Assembly: GCA_025927545.1 (NCBI GenBank)
Contig: JAICLE010000001.1
Span: 1 to 64,000, forward strand
DNA: 64,000 bases
From: Gemmatimonadales bacterium
Lineage (GTDB): Bacteria > Gemmatimonadota > Gemmatimonadetes > Gemmatimonadales > GWC2-71-9
Direction: 5' to 3'
The position numbers were made by a program, and so were the translations under genes. Positions 9,918 through 20,224 of this stretch are shown here, one piece after another; position 1 is the stretch's first letter, and each line of letters begins with the position of its first letter. The notes beneath the pieces were generated by a model. It ran no database searches. It was not told where the DNA came from and was given only the letters and a program-made list of their open reading frames with translations.

Positions 9918-11011
9918 GTAAACCTCGCGACCGTCCGCTCCCCGCCCGCGTCCTTGACGGAGGCGTAAATCGCGCCCTTCTCGCCGAAGCCGGCGAGCGA
10001 CGCTCCCCTGGGGAACTCGATGCTGCGTTGCCAGCTTCCCTTCCGGTTGAAGACGTCATAGGTGAGCGGCGCATCCTCCTGGGCGCGCGGGCGCTGCAGC
10101 CACACCTCGCCGTTCGGCCGGCCGAGGGCGAAGTCGAACGGAGCCTTGGTGTCGGCGAAGGGATAGCGGACCTGGAGGTCCTGCGGCATCCCGAACGCCT
10201 TGCCCCGCTCACGGACCTGCGCCAGCACCCGATCCCGGTCGGCCTGGGTCACCTGCAGCTTCTCGTATTCGTGCGACTTGCCACGGGTCCAGGTGCCGTC
10301 GGTCGCGCGCCAGTCCACCCGGTTCTCATGCCCCCGCGCCAGCCACGCCGTGCCGTTCGGCAGCACGCCGAAAAAGTCATTCGGCGCGAAGACCTTCGCG
10401 GCCTGCTGCGTCTGCTCTCCGAACACGGCGTCGCCATACTCCGGCGACGCCAGATTGGCCACGGTGTCCACCTTCCCGCTCCCGAGGCCGATTCGGAGCA
10501 CGGGGATGCTGTCCGGCCTGAGCACCCGGCCCGGCTCGCCGCCGCCGATCACCGCCTGGTAGTCCACCTTGTATCCGTATCCGACGGTGTCGTACACCAG
10601 GACCGGCGTGTTCCCCGAGACGCTGGCGATCGGCAACACGCCCAGCGGCTTGCCCGCTTCGTTCCACAGCGTGGTCCGGAGCCCGCTGAAGTCCACGAGG
10701 GCAACCGTATCGGCCCCAAGGTGCGCCACCCAGCCCGGGAACTTGTACTGCTCTGCCGGCGCGTTCGCCGGCAGCGAGTCGACGTGCGTGCCCAGAGTGT
10801 CGAGCTTCCCGGTGTCCAGGTCGGCGGTGAAGAACAGCTTTGCCTTGGTGTCCGCGAACGCCACCCGGCCATTCCCCAGTTCCACGACATTGCTGAGCTG
10901 GGCGAATGTGGCTGGGAGCTTCTTCTCCAGGGTGAGCCCGCCCTGGCTTTCGGCACGGGTGCAGCCGAGCGCGAGCAGTGACAGGGCGAATGCGGTTGGA
11001 GCCAACTTCAT
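9908..11011 (-). CDS. 6-bladed beta-propeller-like lipoprotein
   Basis: MKLAPTAFALSLLALGC lipobox; paralog of the upstream gene (shared ENRVDWR..G.W.RG). Confidence 0.65.
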   Translation of the reverse strand: MKLAPTAFALSLLALGCTRAESQGGLTLEKKLPATFAQLSNVVELGNGRVAFADTKAKLFFTADLDTGKLDTLGTHVDSLPANAPAEQYKFPGWVAHLGADTVALVDFSGLRTTLWNEAGKPLGVLPIASVSGNTPVLVYDTVGYGYKVDYQAVIGGGEPGRVLRPDSIPVLRIGLGSGKVDTVANLASPEYGDAVFGEQTQQAAKVFAPNDFFGVLPNGTAWLARGHENRVDWRATDGTWTRGKSHEYEKLQVTQADRDRVLAQVRERGKAFGMPQDLQVRYPFADTKAPFDFALGRPNGEVWLQRPRAQEDAPLTYDVFNRKGSWQRSIEFPRGASLAGFGEKGAIYASVKDAGGERTVARFTLR

Positions 11012-11015
11012 GCGA

Positions 11016-12104
11016 TCACTCCTTCGGGGTAGCTGACGGACGGAACGCGGGAACGACGAAACGGAGCAGTCGGGCGCCGCCGCCCGAGACGTCGTATACC
11101 AGGACGGCATCGCGACCGACGGCAATGACATGGCCGCGGCCCGGAAGGCGGATATTGGCGCGCATGTGCCCGAGCCGGTCGACCACGTGGTACTCGCGGC
11201 TCGAGTCCGACGGGGCGCGGCTCTTCTCCAGCCAGACGTCGCCGGAAGGGCTGGTGAAGCCGGCCTCGAACGGCGGCTTGACCGCCGCGAACGGGAGCTG
11301 CTGCGCGGTCGCCCGCAGCTCCTTCGGGAAGCGGCGGAGGAACAGCTCCCGGTCGTAGCGCGTCACCTCGAGCACTCGGTCCGGCAGGGGGTCGCCTCTG
11401 GCCCACCGGCCGGCCGGATCCCGCCAGTCGACGCGGTTCTCGTACACCCGCGCGACCCAGAGGGAGCCATCCGGCAGCGCTCCCCACTGGTCGACGCCAC
11501 TGAACACCCGCTGCTCGAAGTGGCGTCCGGCGGCGCCCACCACCTCGGTAACGTCCAGCGGCGCGAGCCGCGCGATCGTGTCCACTGGAACGAAGTCCCG
11601 GCCCGTTCTGACGACCGCCGACGAGTCGCGGTTTCCCAGACCCTCGGCGCCCGGTCGCGGCGCCAGTTCCAGATAGAACCTCCCGGACCGGTCCGCGGCC
11701 CGGGGCAGCACGCCGCGCACCGCGTCCGAGGCCGGCACCGCGCCCGTGAATCGCCCATCGAAGGTCCAGCGGGACGTCCGCCGCAGCCCCCAGTCGCCGA
11801 CGTACAAGGTGTCGGCGGTCCGGAAAAGCGTCGCTGGGCTGCGGAGCTCTCGGGTGGACTGGCCGCCCAGCGGAGTGGCCGTGTCCACCGTAAAATCGAC
11901 GATCGCGACCTGCTCGGTGGCAGGGGCCAGCACCGCCCAACGTTCGCCGGCCAGCCAGACGCCCGCCGTAACCTCGCCGAAGGTCGCGGCCACCGTGTCG
12001 GTGGCGCGCTCCAGAGTTACGACCGGCGTTGGCGGCCGCGGTTTGCCGCACGCCGCCGGAACGAGCGCGGCGGCGGCGAGAATGGCATGGGGGAGGCCCC
12101 GCAT
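11016..12104 (-). CDS. 6-bladed beta-propeller-like lipoprotein (tandem paralog)
   Basis: MRGLPHAILAAAALVPAACG lipobox; HENRVDWRATDGTW vs YENRVDWRDPAGRW with the downstream gene. Confidence 0.65.
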   Translation of the reverse strand: MRGLPHAILAAAALVPAACGKPRPPTPVVTLERATDTVAATFGEVTAGVWLAGERWAVLAPATEQVAIVDFTVDTATPLGGQSTRELRSPATLFRTADTLYVGDWGLRRTSRWTFDGRFTGAVPASDAVRGVLPRAADRSGRFYLELAPRPGAEGLGNRDSSAVVRTGRDFVPVDTIARLAPLDVTEVVGAAGRHFEQRVFSGVDQWGALPDGSLWVARVYENRVDWRDPAGRWARGDPLPDRVLEVTRYDRELFLRRFPKELRATAQQLPFAAVKPPFEAGFTSPSGDVWLEKSRAPSDSSREYHVVDRLGHMRANIRLPGRGHVIAVGRDAVLVYDVSGGGARLLRFVVPAFRPSATPKE

Positions 12105-12180
12105 GCCGGGAATGTAATGGGGTGGGTTCGGAGACCGTGCGAAGCCGGCAGACCGGGTTGCGGGGCGGGGGCCGCGCCGC

Positions 12181-13620
12181 TCAGGGTTCCTCGATGATGT
12201 CCTGCAGGGCCTTGGCGGCGCGGGGATCAGCGCTCTGACCGAGCCAGTAGAGGGCTTTCTGCCTGAGCTCGCGGTCGGGATCGTGACGGGCGATATCGAG
12301 CAACCGGTCAACGGCCGCGGGCTCGTCCCGTTGCGAATAGACGAACAGGAGCTGCTCGCGGAGCCCACGGTCCGTGAGCGCGGTATAGAGAGCGGTGAGG
12401 TCGGCGATCGGCGCGTTGGCCTGGCCCGCCCAGAAGAGCGCCTGCTTCCGCAACTCGAGCGGCTGCCGCCCGTCCCGAGCGACACTCAGCAGGAAGCGGG
12501 CGTTCTCCGCACCGCCTCCCTGGGCTATGGAGAACAGCACCTTCTTCCCCAGGGCATCGTCCGTCACTCGGCCGAACAGCGCGCGGAGGAAAGCGGCATT
12601 CTCCGGGCCGCCGCTCTGCCCGATCCAGAAGATGGCCTTGGCGCGGAGCTCAGGCGACTGATCGGGGCCTTCGGCGTAGCGGCGAAGGGCCTGCTGCGCT
12701 CGTGAGCCGGCCTGCTGGGACAGCGCGAAAATCGCGCGCTCCCGCAGCGCCTCGTCCTTGGAACTGCGGACGATGGAGTCAAGTGCGCCCACCGCCTTGT
12801 CCGTCCCCACCTGTGACAGCCAGAACACCGCTTGCTCCCTCACCTCCCGGTCCGGGTCGTTGCGGGCCGCGTCCAGCAGGATCGCTTCCGCCCCGTCGGC
12901 GCTCTCCTGCGCGATGAGGAACGCGGCCTTCCGCCGGAGACACACGGACGCGGCATCGCGGCGCAAGAGTACGCGCCTGAGGATGGGGCGCGCGCGGGCG
13001 TCATCCATCTGCTGCAGCGCGCTCAGCGCCGCGAGCTTGGTATCGTCCTCGTCCGAGGCGCAACGATCGTCGCCGGCCGCCCGCGACCCTCCGTGAGCCG
13101 CCGGGGCGGCCGAAACAGCGGGGGCCGCGGGAACGGATGGGGGTGCCGGCGGCACCGGCGGCACCGGCGGCACCGCCGCCTCGGCCGCCCGGGCTACCCT
13201 GATGGCGGCGTCCTGGTCGCCGCGCCGGGCGAGCTCCCCCTCGATCCGCCGTTCGAGCGCCTGGGCGTCGCCTCTGGTGGCAGCTCTCGGGTGGCTCCCA
13301 CGCTGAGCCTCCAGGGCGTCGAGCGCGGCGTGGAGCTGGGACGTTCCGCCAATGCGATAGAGTGCAAAGGCGTTCCAGTAGTAGGCGTCGCCGGCGTAGG
13401 CGGACTGTGGAAAGCGGGCTGGCACCCGCGCGAAGAGCTCGGCGGCATGGGTGTAGTCGCGACGGTCGAGCGCCTGGCGCGCCGCGCGGTAGAGCGAATC
13501 GGCCGGATCGGCCTGCAGCCAGGCCGCCGCCGGCGGGTCGGCAGCGGAACTGTCCTGCACCGGCCCGCCGAAGGTGAGCACGCCTGCCAACGCCGCAGCA
13601 AGAGCCATCCGATCGATCAC
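12181..13620 (-). CDS. HEAT-repeat protein with N-terminal TPR-like segment, secreted or periplasmic
   Basis: Signal-like N-terminus; repeated EVREQAVFWLSQVG / ELRQKALYWLGQS motifs; start overlaps anti-sigma gene. Confidence 0.75.
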   Translation of the reverse strand: MIDRMALAAALAGVLTFGGPVQDSSAADPPAAAWLQADPADSLYRAARQALDRRDYTHAAELFARVPARFPQSAYAGDAYYWNAFALYRIGGTSQLHAALDALEAQRGSHPRAATRGDAQALERRIEGELARRGDQDAAIRVARAAEAAVPPVPPVPPAPPSVPAAPAVSAAPAAHGGSRAAGDDRCASDEDDTKLAALSALQQMDDARARPILRRVLLRRDAASVCLRRKAAFLIAQESADGAEAILLDAARNDPDREVREQAVFWLSQVGTDKAVGALDSIVRSSKDEALRERAIFALSQQAGSRAQQALRRYAEGPDQSPELRAKAIFWIGQSGGPENAAFLRALFGRVTDDALGKKVLFSIAQGGGAENARFLLSVARDGRQPLELRKQALFWAGQANAPIADLTALYTALTDRGLREQLLFVYSQRDEPAAVDRLLDIARHDPDRELRQKALYWLGQSADPRAAKALQDIIEEP

Positions 13621-14255
13621 AAGTCACCTCGCGTTGAGGACGTGCCGGCGGGCACGACCGTCCTGAGCCTGGGGAGCACCGCTCCCCGCTCGATTCCCTC
13701 GCCCACCAGTTCACGCTGGCTCGCCGTTGCGTCCGCAGGGAGTTGAGCGATCTCCGCCAGGACCAGCTCCAGATCCTGCAGCAGGAGACGCATCCGGCTG
13801 TCCCGCGCTGCCGGCGAGTCCAGCAGCAGCCGATTGGTGGCCAGCAACTGCCGCGCGGCGGCCGGGGCGAGCCGCTCCCGGTCCCCGGAACGAAGCGATG
13901 CCCGCACCATCGTGAGGAAGGCTTCGGACTGATCGAGGTGCTCGATCGTGGCGATCCGGTAGGCCGCCTCGCTCACGCGCGGGCCACCGGCACCGTCGGC
14001 GGCGGCCGCCGGCGCCCTCGCGTGCCCGGGTGGCGTGCCCGGCGCGGACAGCCGGCCGAGCGCAGCGCCGGCCGCGAGGAGTACCGTGGCCGCCGCAGCC
14101 CACGGAATCCACCGCCGGGGCGCAGGCTTCCTCGGGCGCTCGGCGCGGCGCCGGGTCTCGATGGCCTGCCACATCGCCTCCCGCGGGGTGGGCGGGGGCG
14201 CGTGATACTCGCGCGCGGCCGCCCCCAGCGGTTCCTCCAGGTGATCGTCGTCCAT
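13617..14255 (-). CDS. putative membrane-anchored anti-sigma factor
   Basis: Single TM (WIPWAAAATVLLAAGAALG); directly downstream of ECF sigma gene. Confidence 0.6.
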   Translation of the reverse strand: MDDDHLEEPLGAAAREYHAPPPTPREAMWQAIETRRRAERPRKPAPRRWIPWAAAATVLLAAGAALGRLSAPGTPPGHARAPAAAADGAGGPRVSEAAYRIATIEHLDQSEAFLTMVRASLRSGDRERLAPAAARQLLATNRLLLDSPAARDSRMRLLLQDLELVLAEIAQLPADATASQRELVGEGIERGAVLPRLRTVVPAGTSSTRGDL

Positions 14256-14260
14256 GGTTC

Positions 14261-14833
14261 CTAGTCCCTGGCGAAATCGGCGAGCGCGACGCGCAGCCGC
14301 GCGCGCGCGCGGGAGAGCTGGGCCTTCGATGTTCCCGGCTGGACGCCGAGGCTCGCCGCGATCTCCTCGTGGGTATACCCCTCGACGTCGTGCATCACGA
14401 ACACTGTGCGGTAGCCCTCCGGCAGCCCATCAACCGCACTCGCGAGCCGCGACCTCAGGTCCGGGTCCGCCTCGAGCCGCTGGACGCCCAGCGCGGGCGC
14501 TTCGTCCAGCCCGACCTCCCGCTCCCTCGCCCGGCGGAGCGAGCGAAGACCGTTCAGCGTCACCGACACCGCGATGGCGCACAGCCAGGTCGAGAGTGCG
14601 CTGTCGCCCCGGAAACCGGCGAGACACCGGAAGCCCCGTATGAAGGCCTCCTGGGTGTAGTCCTGGGCGCGATGCAGATCATCGGTCATGCGGTACACCA
14701 GCCGGAAGACGCGGTCCACGTGCGCGTCGTACAACGCACGCTCGGCGCCCGGGTCGCCTGCCAGCACTCGGCCGATCAGTTCGCGGTCGTTCACAGGCTC
14801 CGGCGCGTGAGGGTCAGTGCTGCGAACCGGCAC
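14261..14833 (-). CDS. RNA polymerase sigma factor, sigma-70/ECF family
   Basis: DYTQEAFIRGFRCLAGFRGDSALSTWLCAIAVSVTLN (region 2) and LPEGYRTVFVMHDVEGYTHEEIAASLGVQPGTSKAQLSRARARLR (region 4). Confidence 0.92.
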   Translation of the reverse strand: MPVRSTDPHAPEPVNDRELIGRVLAGDPGAERALYDAHVDRVFRLVYRMTDDLHRAQDYTQEAFIRGFRCLAGFRGDSALSTWLCAIAVSVTLNGLRSLRRAREREVGLDEAPALGVQRLEADPDLRSRLASAVDGLPEGYRTVFVMHDVEGYTHEEIAASLGVQPGTSKAQLSRARARLRVALADFARD

Positions 14834-14967
14834 TCTGACACCGGCCCGGCCGAAACGGTTGCGCGACGCGCCTCACGGCCGTGCGCAACTCTCGGCCATC
14901 TGGCGGCATCTCACTCGTACGCGAAGGGGCGACGGGTTGCTTCAGCTCGGGAAAGGATGGAGATCCA

Positions 14968-15141
14968 ATGGTACGGCTGGCGGCAGGGGAGACCCCAATG
15001 ATCTACGTGGTGCTCGACGGCGGGCGGCCGATCGGCCAGGTGATAGAGCCCGCGGGCCAACCGGTGCTGGCACCCGGGGCAGGCACGGTGCTGCTGCAGC
15101 GCCGTCCATCAGCGCAACTCCGGCTCCCATCGGCCTCATAA
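14968..15141 (+). CDS. small hypothetical protein (57 aa)
   Basis: ATG at 14968 preceded by aaaggatggag; MVRLAAGETPMIYVVLDGGRPIGQVIEPAGQ... Confidence 0.35.
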   Translation: MVRLAAGETPMIYVVLDGGRPIGQVIEPAGQPVLAPGAGTVLLQRRPSAQLRLPSAS

Positions 15142-15265
15142 GCCCTTGCCCGCCGCCAACTTCCGCTAACTGCGGGGCGTTGCGCCCGACCCCGGCTCCG
15201 GGGTATATTTGGGGGTCTCGGTTCTCCCACCGGGATTGCCGTGTTTCCCCCAGCAAGCGAACGCC

Positions 15266-17764
15266 ATGACCGCACCGAATTCGCGCGAACGAATCCTGCC
15301 CCGCCTCATCGTCGACGAGATGCAGCAGTCGTTCATCAACTACTCGATGAGCGTCATCGTCTCCCGCGCGCTGCCGGACGTCCGCGACGGGCTCAAGCCG
15401 GTGCACCGCCGCATCCTGTACGCCATGAACGAGCTGGGCCTGGTCCCCGGCCGGCCCTACAAGAAGTCGGCGACGGTGGTGGGCGACGTGCTCGGCAAGT
15501 ACCACCCGCACGGCGACCAGTCGGTCTACGACGCGCTGGTGCGCATGGTCCAGGAATTCTCGCTGCGGTACCCGCTGGTGGATGGCCAGGGGAACTTCGG
15601 CTCGGTGGATGGCGATCCGGCGGCGGCCTACCGCTACACCGAGTCGCGCCTCACCCGTGCCGCGATCGCCATGCTGGAGGACATCGACAAGAATACCGTC
15701 AACTTCCAGCCCAACTTCGACGACCGGCTCCAGGAGCCGACCGTCCTGCCCGCGCGGATCCCCAACCTGCTGGTCAACGGCTCGTCCGGCATCGCCGTTG
15801 GCATGGCCACCAACATCCCCCCGCACAACCTGCGCGAGGTGGCGAAGGCGATCGAACTGCTGATCGACAATCCCGAGGCCGGCATCGCCGACCTGCGCAA
15901 GGTCGTCAAGGGGCCCGATTTCCCCACCGGCGCGTACATCTATGGCCGTCAGGGCATCAAGGAGGCGTACGAGACCGGCCGGGGCCGCGTCATCATGCGC
16001 GCCCGGGCCCAGATCGAGGAGAAGGAATCCTCGGGCCGCTCCCAGATCGTGGTCACCGAGATTCCCTATCAGGTCAACAAGGAGAACCTGGTCAAGGCGA
16101 TCGCGGAGCTGGCGAGCGACAAGCGGATCGACGGGATCAGCGGGGTCAATGACGAGTCCGACAAGGAGGGCATGCGGATCGTCATCGAGCTGAAGCGCGA
16201 TGCCATCCCCAACGTGGTGCTCAACCAGCTCTACAAGCACACCGCCATGCAGTCCACCTTCGGCGTGATCATGCTGGCGCTCGACCACGGCGCCCCCAGG
16301 ATCATGAATCTGAAGGAGTTGCTGGAGCGCTACATCGAGCACCGGCACGAGATCATCGTCCGGCGGACGCAGTTCGATCTGGCCGCAGCGGAGGCCCGCG
16401 AGCACATCCTCGAGGGACTCAAGATCGCCGTCGACAACATCGACGAGGTCATCAAGATCATCCGGGGCTCGGCCGATACGCCCCAGGCCGACGCGCGGCT
16501 GCGCAAGCGTTTCGGGCTGAGCGAGAAGCAGACCGACGCCATCCTCAACATGCGGCTGGCCAAGCTCACCGGTCTGGAGATCGACAAGCTCGAGGCCGAG
16601 CTCAAGGAGGTGAGGGCGACGATCAAGGAGCTGAAGGGGATCCTGGCCTCGAAGCCCAGGCGGATGGCGATCCTCAAGCAGGAGATGCGCGAGATCGTCG
16701 ACCAGTTCGGCGACGAGCGCCGCACCGAGATCGTGGCCGACCAGGGCGAGTTCACGGTCGAGGATCTGATCGCGGAAGAGGACATGGTCATCACCATCTC
16801 CCACACCGGCTACATCAAGCGCATCCCGATCACCACCTACAAGCGCCAGCGCCGCGGCGGCCGGGGACTCAACGGGCAGGACCTCAAAGCCGACGACTGG
16901 GTCGAGCACCTCTTCATCGCGAGCACGCACGACTACCTGCTGTTCTTCACCAACGCGGGACAGCTCTACTGGCTCAAGGTGCACGAGATCCCGCAGGCCA
17001 GCCGCTCGGCCCGCGGAAAGCCGGTGGTCAACTGCATCGCCATCAAGCCCAACGAGCAGATCGCCGCGCTGGTCCCGGTCCGGGAGTTCGCCGACGACAA
17101 GTGCCTCATCTTCGCTACCCGGCAGGGGACGGTGAAGAAGACGCTGCTCTCGGCCTACGGGAACGTGCGGGCCAATGGGCTCTGCGCCATCAATATCGAC
17201 AAGGGTGACGAGCTGATCGACGTCCAGGTGTGCGACCAGAACAGCGACATCGTACTGGCCACCAAGGACGGTATGAGCATCCGCTTTCACCAGGGCGACG
17301 TCCGCGAGATGGGGCGCGCCACCACGGGCGTCAAGGGCATCGAGCTCGAGCAGGGCGACGCGGTCATCGGCATGGTCGTCGTTCGGCGTGATGCCACCCT
17401 GCTGGTCGTGAGCGAGAAGGGGTTCGGCAAGCGCTCCGAGCTGTCCGACTACCGGGTGCAGAAGCGCGGCGGGAAGGGCATTATCACCCTGCGGAAGACC
17501 GACAAGACCGGCTCCATCGTGGCGCTCAAGGAGGTCATCCCCGAGGATGAGCTGATGATGATCACCCGGCACGGTGTGATCATCCGCCTTCCGGTGGACG
17601 GAATCCGCGTCATCGGGCGGAACACGCAGGGTGTGAAGGTCATGAACCTCGATGCCGGCGATGCGGTCGTGGACGTGGCGCGGGTGGTCAAGGAAGACGA
17701 GGCGGGGGCGGAGGAGGTCGCGGGAGACGACGAGGCCACGCCTACCGCCGCTGCCGGCGAGTGA
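15266..17764 (+). CDS. gyrA: DNA gyrase subunit A
   Basis: [46 protein letters not shown]; catalytic Tyr region ([12 protein letters not shown]); GyrA-box QRRGGRG. Confidence 0.97.
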   Translation: MTAPNSRERILPRLIVDEMQQSFINYSMSVIVSRALPDVRDGLKPVHRRILYAMNELGLVPGRPYKKSATVVGDVLGKYHPHGDQSVYDALVRMVQEFSLRYPLVDGQGNFGSVDGDPAAAYRYTESRLTRAAIAMLEDIDKNTVNFQPNFDDRLQEPTVLPARIPNLLVNGSSGIAVGMATNIPPHNLREVAKAIELLIDNPEAGIADLRKVVKGPDFPTGAYIYGRQGIKEAYETGRGRVIMRARAQIEEKESSGRSQIVVTEIPYQVNKENLVKAIAELASDKRIDGISGVNDESDKEGMRIVIELKRDAIPNVVLNQLYKHTAMQSTFGVIMLALDHGAPRIMNLKELLERYIEHRHEIIVRRTQFDLAAAEAREHILEGLKIAVDNIDEVIKIIRGSADTPQADARLRKRFGLSEKQTDAILNMRLAKLTGLEIDKLEAELKEVRATIKELKGILASKPRRMAILKQEMREIVDQFGDERRTEIVADQGEFTVEDLIAEEDMVITISHTGYIKRIPITTYKRQRRGGRGLNGQDLKADDWVEHLFIASTHDYLLFFTNAGQLYWLKVHEIPQASRSARGKPVVNCIAIKPNEQIAALVPVREFADDKCLIFATRQGTVKKTLLSAYGNVRANGLCAINIDKGDELIDVQVCDQNSDIVLATKDGMSIRFHQGDVREMGRATTGVKGIELEQGDAVIGMVVVRRDATLLVVSEKGFGKRSELSDYRVQKRGGKGIITLRKTDKTGSIVALKEVIPEDELMMITRHGVIIRLPVDGIRVIGRNTQGVKVMNLDAGDAVVDVARVVKEDEAGAEEVAGDDEATPTAAAGE

Positions 17765-17819
17765 TCGCACCCGGGGGCTTGCCGGCCGGGCTCCCCCGCG
17801 CATTCAGCAGGACGTCCCT

Positions 17820-18797
17820 ATGCCGCTGACCGCCGACAGCACCGCCGCCGTCACGCTCGAGTCGCTCCGGGCGGCGGCCCGCGTGCTCGAAGGCGTGGCC
17901 GCCCGCACGCCGCTGCTCGAGCTCCCGGATCTCGCCGCCCGGGCCGGCGCCCCCGTCCTCCTCAAGTGCGAACTGCTCCAGCCCGTCGGCGCCTTCAAGA
18001 TCCGCGGCGCCTACAATGCCGTCGCGCGCGCGGCGGCGGCAGGCGCCCGCGGGATGGTGACCCAGTCCAGCGGGAACCACGGGCAGGCGGTGGCGTTCGC
18101 GGCCCGGCGGTTCGGGCTGCATGCCGTCGTGGTGATGCCCGCCTCCACGCCGGCGGTGAAAGTCGAGGGCGTCCGCGGACACGGCGGCGAGGTCGTGTTC
18201 GCCGGCGCGACGCGCTCGGGAGAGCAGCGGCTTCGCGCCGAGGCGATCGCCCGGGAGCAGGACCTCGTCATGATCCCGCCCTATGACCATCCCGACGTCA
18301 TCGCGGGGCAAGGCACCTGCGGCCTCGAGATCCTGGAGCAGCGGCCCGATGTGGGTACCATCCTGGTGCCGGTCAGCGGCGGCGGGCTCATCGCCGGAAT
18401 CTCGGTGGCCGTGGCGGCGCTGGCTCCCGCGGTGCGCGTGGTGGGGGTCGAACCGGCCGGAGCTGCCAAGCTCACCGCCGCGCTCGCGGCGGGCGCGCCC
18501 CGGACCCTGGACCACACCGAGAGCATCGCCGATGGCCTCCTGGCCCCGTCGGTCGGCAACCTCACGTTCGACATACTGCGCCAGGTCGTGCGGGAGGCCG
18601 TCACGGTGGAGGAGGGGGAGATCGCCGCCGCCGTCCGCTATCTCCACCTCCATACCGGCCTCCGCGCCGAGCCGTCCGGAGCGGTGGCGGTGGCCGCGCT
18701 GCTCGCCGGCCGCGCCCGACCGGCCGGTCCGACGGTCGCGGTCCTGAGCGGCGGCAACGTGGATCCCGACCTCTATCAACGGCTGGTCGCCGAATGA
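17820..18797 (+). CDS. PLP-dependent threonine dehydratase / serine racemase family protein
   Basis: PVGAFKIRGAYNA (PLP Lys), QSSGNHGQA, PVSGGGLIAGI. Confidence 0.88.
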   Translation: MPLTADSTAAVTLESLRAAARVLEGVAARTPLLELPDLAARAGAPVLLKCELLQPVGAFKIRGAYNAVARAAAAGARGMVTQSSGNHGQAVAFAARRFGLHAVVVMPASTPAVKVEGVRGHGGEVVFAGATRSGEQRLRAEAIAREQDLVMIPPYDHPDVIAGQGTCGLEILEQRPDVGTILVPVSGGGLIAGISVAVAALAPAVRVVGVEPAGAAKLTAALAAGAPRTLDHTESIADGLLAPSVGNLTFDILRQVVREAVTVEEGEIAAAVRYLHLHTGLRAEPSGAVAVAALLAGRARPAGPTVAVLSGGNVDPDLYQRLVAE

Positions 18798-20224
18798 CGC
18801 TCGCCCCGAAGATCCTCGTTGCGGATGACGATCAGGCCCTCTCCCGCACGCTGTCATGGATCCTCAAGGAGAACGGCTACGAGGTCGTCACCGTGCCGGG
18901 TGGCGAGCACCTCTTCGACCACCTTCAGGCGGAGCCGTTCGACCTGCTCCTGCTCGACATCATGATGCCCAAGATCGACGGGCTGCAATTGCTGCAGCGG
19001 GTCAAGGCCGACCCCAGGTACAAGGACCTGCCCGTGCTCATGATCTCCTCAATGCCGCCGGAGGAGGCCACGGTACGCTCCCTCGGGCTCGGCGCCGCGG
19101 ACTTCATTCCCAAGCCGTTCCGTGTGCGCGAGCTGCTGGCGCGCGTCAAGGCGCACCTGCGGCTGCGCCGCGAGATCACCGAGGTCCGCGAGGAGGCGCG
19201 ATCGCGCTCGGAGATGATCGAGATCATGCAGGAGGTCACCGCATCCCTCCGGCCCGAGGAGATCTACCAGATTCTCGTCCGCCGGGTAGCGCACGGGCTC
19301 GACCTCTCCCGCTGCTCGATCATCATCGCGGGGCCGGAGGACGAGACCGGCACCGTCGTCGCGGCCTTCGAGAACCCGGCGCTGCGGAATCTGCCGATGG
19401 ACCTCCGAAAGTATCCGGAGATCCGGCGCGCCCTCGCCACCGGCGAGGTTGTCCTGGTGCGTGATGCGGCGACGGACCCGCTCTACGAGGAGGTGCGGGC
19501 AGGTTGGAGCAACGGCGAGGGACCGGTGCAGACGCGCTCGGCCATTGCGCTCCGGTTCTCGCTCCGGGGGCAGCCGGCGGGGGTGTTCTTCCTTCGCACC
19601 ACGAGCGACACCGCGCCGCTCAGCGAGCACGATGTCCGGTTCGCCGAGCAGGTGATCGCGGCCGCCGTGGCCGCGCTCGAGAAGGCCTACGACCTCGAGC
19701 ACGCGGTGATGGGCCAGGAGCAGATGCGTCACCTGGCGGAGACCGATCCACTCACCAATTGCTTCAACCGCCGGGCGCTGATGGAGAAGCTCGAGCAGGA
19801 GATGGATCGCGCCGCCCGCTATGCCACGATGCTCACCGGCATGATGGTGGACATCGACAACTTCAAGCAGATCAACGATACCCACGGCCACTTGGTCGGC
19901 GATCGGGTACTCAAGCAGCTCGCCAGCCTGCTCAAGCGGGAGCAGCGCTCGGTGGATATCGTCGCCCGCTACGGCGGGGAGGAGTTCGTGGTCCTGCTGC
20001 CGGAGACCACCTCGGCCGAGTCGCGCAACTTCGCCGAGCGCCTCCTGCGCCGGGTCGCGACGCACGACTTCGGGGAGCCCGGCAAGCCGGTGCGGGTGAC
20101 GATCAGCGTCGGCATTGCCTCCTATCCCGATGAGCGGGTCGCCGACGGTGAATCGCTCCTCCGCCTGGCCGATAGTCATCTCTATCGCGCCAAGAGCGAC
20201 GGACGCAACCGTTTCCGCGATTGA
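18794..20224 (+). CDS. response regulator with GAF-like and GGDEF domains (diguanylate cyclase)
   Basis: ILVADDDQALSRTLSWIL; LLLLDIMMPKIDGL; YGGEEFVVLLPET; ATGA overlap with upstream gene. Confidence 0.92.
   Translation: MTLAPKILVADDDQALSRTLSWILKENGYEVVTVPGGEHLFDHLQAEPFDLLLLDIMMPKIDGLQLLQRVKADPRYKDLPVLMISSMPPEEATVRSLGLGAADFIPKPFRVRELLARVKAHLRLRREITEVREEARSRSEMIEIMQEVTASLRPEEIYQILVRRVAHGLDLSRCSIIIAGPEDETGTVVAAFENPALRNLPMDLRKYPEIRRALATGEVVLVRDAATDPLYEEVRAGWSNGEGPVQTRSAIALRFSLRGQPAGVFFLRTTSDTAPLSEHDVRFAEQVIAAAVAALEKAYDLEHAVMGQEQMRHLAETDPLTNCFNRRALMEKLEQEMDRAARYATMLTGMMVDIDNFKQINDTHGHLVGDRVLKQLASLLKREQRSVDIVARYGGEEFVVLLPETTSAESRNFAERLLRRVATHDFGEPGKPVRVTISVGIASYPDERVADGESLLRLADSHLYRAKSDGRNRFRD

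Noticed and set aside
13140-13175. ggcaccggc tandem repeats as a mini-satellite or CRISPR-like array
   Set aside because: In-frame coding repeat giving the PPVPPVPP linker of the HEAT protein; no spacers.
15266-17764. gyrA as a marker of oriC
   Set aside because: No dnaA, dnaN, recF or gyrB nearby; location relative to origin cannot be inferred.
14942-17803. 953-aa minus-strand ORF across gyrA
   Set aside because: Antisense shadow of gyrA in a GC-rich genome; composition (H, D, L, V, R rich) and no domain match, while the plus frame is unequivocal GyrA.
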